Origin: Pleomorphomonas sp. NRK KF1
Lineage (GTDB): Bacteria; Pseudomonadota; Alphaproteobacteria; Rhizobiales; Pleomorphomonadaceae
Reading direction: 5' to 3'
Length of the DNA: 64,000 bases
Assembly (NCBI RefSeq): GCF_023721755.1
Contig: NZ_JAMDLH010000001.1
Location: 868,001-932,000 of the forward strand
Shown here piece after piece: positions 62,849-64,000 of this stretch (position 1 is the first letter of the stretch; every line of letters starts with the position of its first letter). The position numbers were made by a program, and so were the translations under genes. A model generated the notes under the pieces. That model was not told the DNA's origin, made no database searches, and saw only the letters and a list, made by a program, of their open reading frames with translations.

Positions 62849-64000
62849 GCAGCCCTAGACAGATCAGGAAGGCGAAAGCGAAAAGACCGCTACCCAGCAT
62901 GAGATAGTTGAGAAATCCGCCGATCAGCCGCTCGCCCGTATCTTCATGCAATCTTCGATTGATTGCCCATACGAATGCCTTGGTCAGGGCCAGGAAAAGC
63001 AAGGTAACGATGGAAATAGGCCCGAGCGCCCAGAGCCACCGATACAAGGCGCTCATGACACTCAAGGCAGGAGCCTGACCAGCAGGCGCCTGCCCTGCCG
63101 CCACCCAATCGATGAGCTGCAACGGATTGGAGATCGCGCCCAAGCTCAGGAAGGTCAGCGCCAGGCCAATGGCGGCGGCGATGGTGGCAACGGCCGTCAG
63201 GCCCATGCCGCTTTTGGCGATCTGGCCCTGCTCTACCGTGTGGGTGAAGCTGACGGCGGCGGCCAGTTCGTCCTTGACGTCCACATAGAGGCTCTCGAGC
63301 TTCATCACGCCGCGCAACTGATCGAAGATTTCGGTCGGCTGAATCTGGTTCGAAACGCCGACGAAGCGAAAACGGTGAACGAAGCGCAGGAAGTCATGCT
63401 GGATTTTCTGCAGTTCATGTCCGAAACGCACCATTGCCTTGGCGCTGCGTTCGGCCTTTTTCTTCATGGAGAGCTCAGTGCTCTGCCGGTCCGCCTGGCT
63501 GAGGCTGTCGACCGCCACCGAAATTCGGCTGGAGGTCGCCAGCAGCGAGGCAAACTCCATGTTGGCGAGCAGCATCATCTGGAAATAGTGACGCCGGAAA
63601 TGATGCACGATGGTTTCGTCGAAGAAGCGCCCGGAACCGACGATCGCGAAATGGTAGCTGGCGAGCAGCAGGCGCGAGGCGGAATCTGTGGCCTCGCTGG
63701 CCATGAATCGGTCGTAGCAATGCTTCTTCTCGAAATCTTCAAGGAAGCGGGGATTGTAGGGCATGGGGTCGTTGCCCGCCTCGTCGGCAAAGCAGAGCCG
63801 TATCCAGTCCCCACGGGAGATCAAGGCCAGATCGTAGCGTTGGGCAACCTCGTAATTCGCCGCCGGTGAAGGGCCGATTCCCAGGGCATGCGCCGCTCCG
63901 GTTATGCCAACGAAGCTCATCAGGGGCACCCGCTCGTCGACCACATGACGCCAGACCGGCAGGTCGTCCTTCGTCGCGCTCCCTCCCTCGAAGACTATCG
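62835..64000 (-). CDS. CorA-like membrane protein, 5' end beyond window
   Basis: The frame is open to the window edge; visible residues start IVFEGGSATKDDLPVWRHVV, so the start lies outside. About 387 residues are seen. The soluble part has DFEKKHCYDRFM and VHHFRRHYFQMMLLANMEFA, then a long charged helix region, then three membrane helices (about residues 249-270, 305-328 and 343-366 counted from the GTG at 63944). Soluble domain, long helix and C-terminal TM resembles the CorA Mg2+ channel layout, but no GMN motif is visible. CorA-type effectors are known in type III CRISPR loci together with NrN. The function is inferred from context. Confidence 0.5.
   Translation of the reverse strand, partial: IVFEGGSATKDDLPVWRHVVDERVPLMSFVGITGAAHALGIGPSPAANYEVAQRYDLALISRGDWIRLCFADEAGNDPMPYNPRFLEDFEKKHCYDRFMASEATDSASRLLLASYHFAIVGSGRFFDETIVHHFRRHYFQMMLLANMEFASLLATSSRISVAVDSLSQADRQSTELSMKKKAERSAKAMVRFGHELQKIQHDFLRFVHRFRFVGVSNQIQPTEIFDQLRGVMKLESLYVDVKDELAAAVSFTHTVEQGQIAKSGMGLTAVATIAAAIGLALTFLSLGAISNPLQLIDWVAAGQAPAGQAPALSVMSALYRWLWALGPISIVTLLFLALTKAFVWAINRRLHEDTGERLIGGFLNYLMLGSGLFAFAFLICLGLHVHA

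Overview
The window reads as a 64 kb piece of a high-GC alphaproteobacterial chromosome, probably Hyphomicrobiales. The basis is GC-rich codon use, kdpFABC-kdpDE next to an EIIA-Ntr-like gene, a short cyanide-insensitive-type CydAB, and a tungsten aldehyde oxidoreductase locus; the genus is a guess and is not claimed. Most of the sequence is dense and coding, with few long gaps.

Layout. 1-2.5 kb: end of an EamA transporter, a short-chain dehydrogenase (SDR) and a 2-hydroxyacid dehydrogenase. 2.6-11.3 kb: potassium uptake ATPase kdpFABC, a 26-residue membrane ORF just upstream of kdpF, the kdpDE sensor-regulator pair and a ptsN-like gene. 11.3-17.3 kb: SDR, glycogen synthase, CydAB oxidase with a 38-residue accessory protein, a 52-residue membrane protein and a decayed fragment that looks like PQQ glucose dehydrogenase. 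17.7-27.4 kb: large catalase, cysteine hydrolase, SDR with a divergent AraC regulator, thiamine-binding protein, a second 2-hydroxyacid dehydrogenase, an NSS transporter and a Kef-type antiporter.

27.6-40 kb, all on the minus strand, forms a self-contained tungsten/pyranopterin island. It holds an aldehyde:ferredoxin oxidoreductase, two MoaD-type sulfur carriers, a MoeB-like activator, an HdrD/GlcF-like iron-sulfur partner, MoeA, a GAF-PAS-cNMP-Crp regulator, the TupBCA tungstate importer and MoaA, headed by a ModE DNA-binding protein. Two matching palindromes lie exactly 120 bp apart upstream of the oxidoreductase. Uptake, cofactor synthesis, insertion, electron transfer and control therefore sit together. 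40-49.3 kb holds a diguanylate cyclase, a ferric-type ABC importer and a divergent response regulator/hybrid kinase pair.

49.4-64 kb is accessory. It starts at a 48-bp 3' half of tRNA-Gln(CUG), the usual scar of a tRNA-targeting integrase, and continues through AT-rich DNA with two small ORFs. Next comes a type I-E CRISPR array (25 good repeats plus one decayed) and a complete cas3-cas8e-cse2-cas7-cas5-cas6-cas1-cas2 operon. Immediately upstream of cas3, on the same strand and mutually overlapping, are three genes more typical of type III CRISPR signalling: a CorA-like membrane protein open at the window edge, a DHH-motif putative phosphodiesterase and a Card1/DUF1887-like nuclease with no CARF domain. 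This trio is the best candidate for an undescribed system. All family assignments are by eye from motifs, with no database search.
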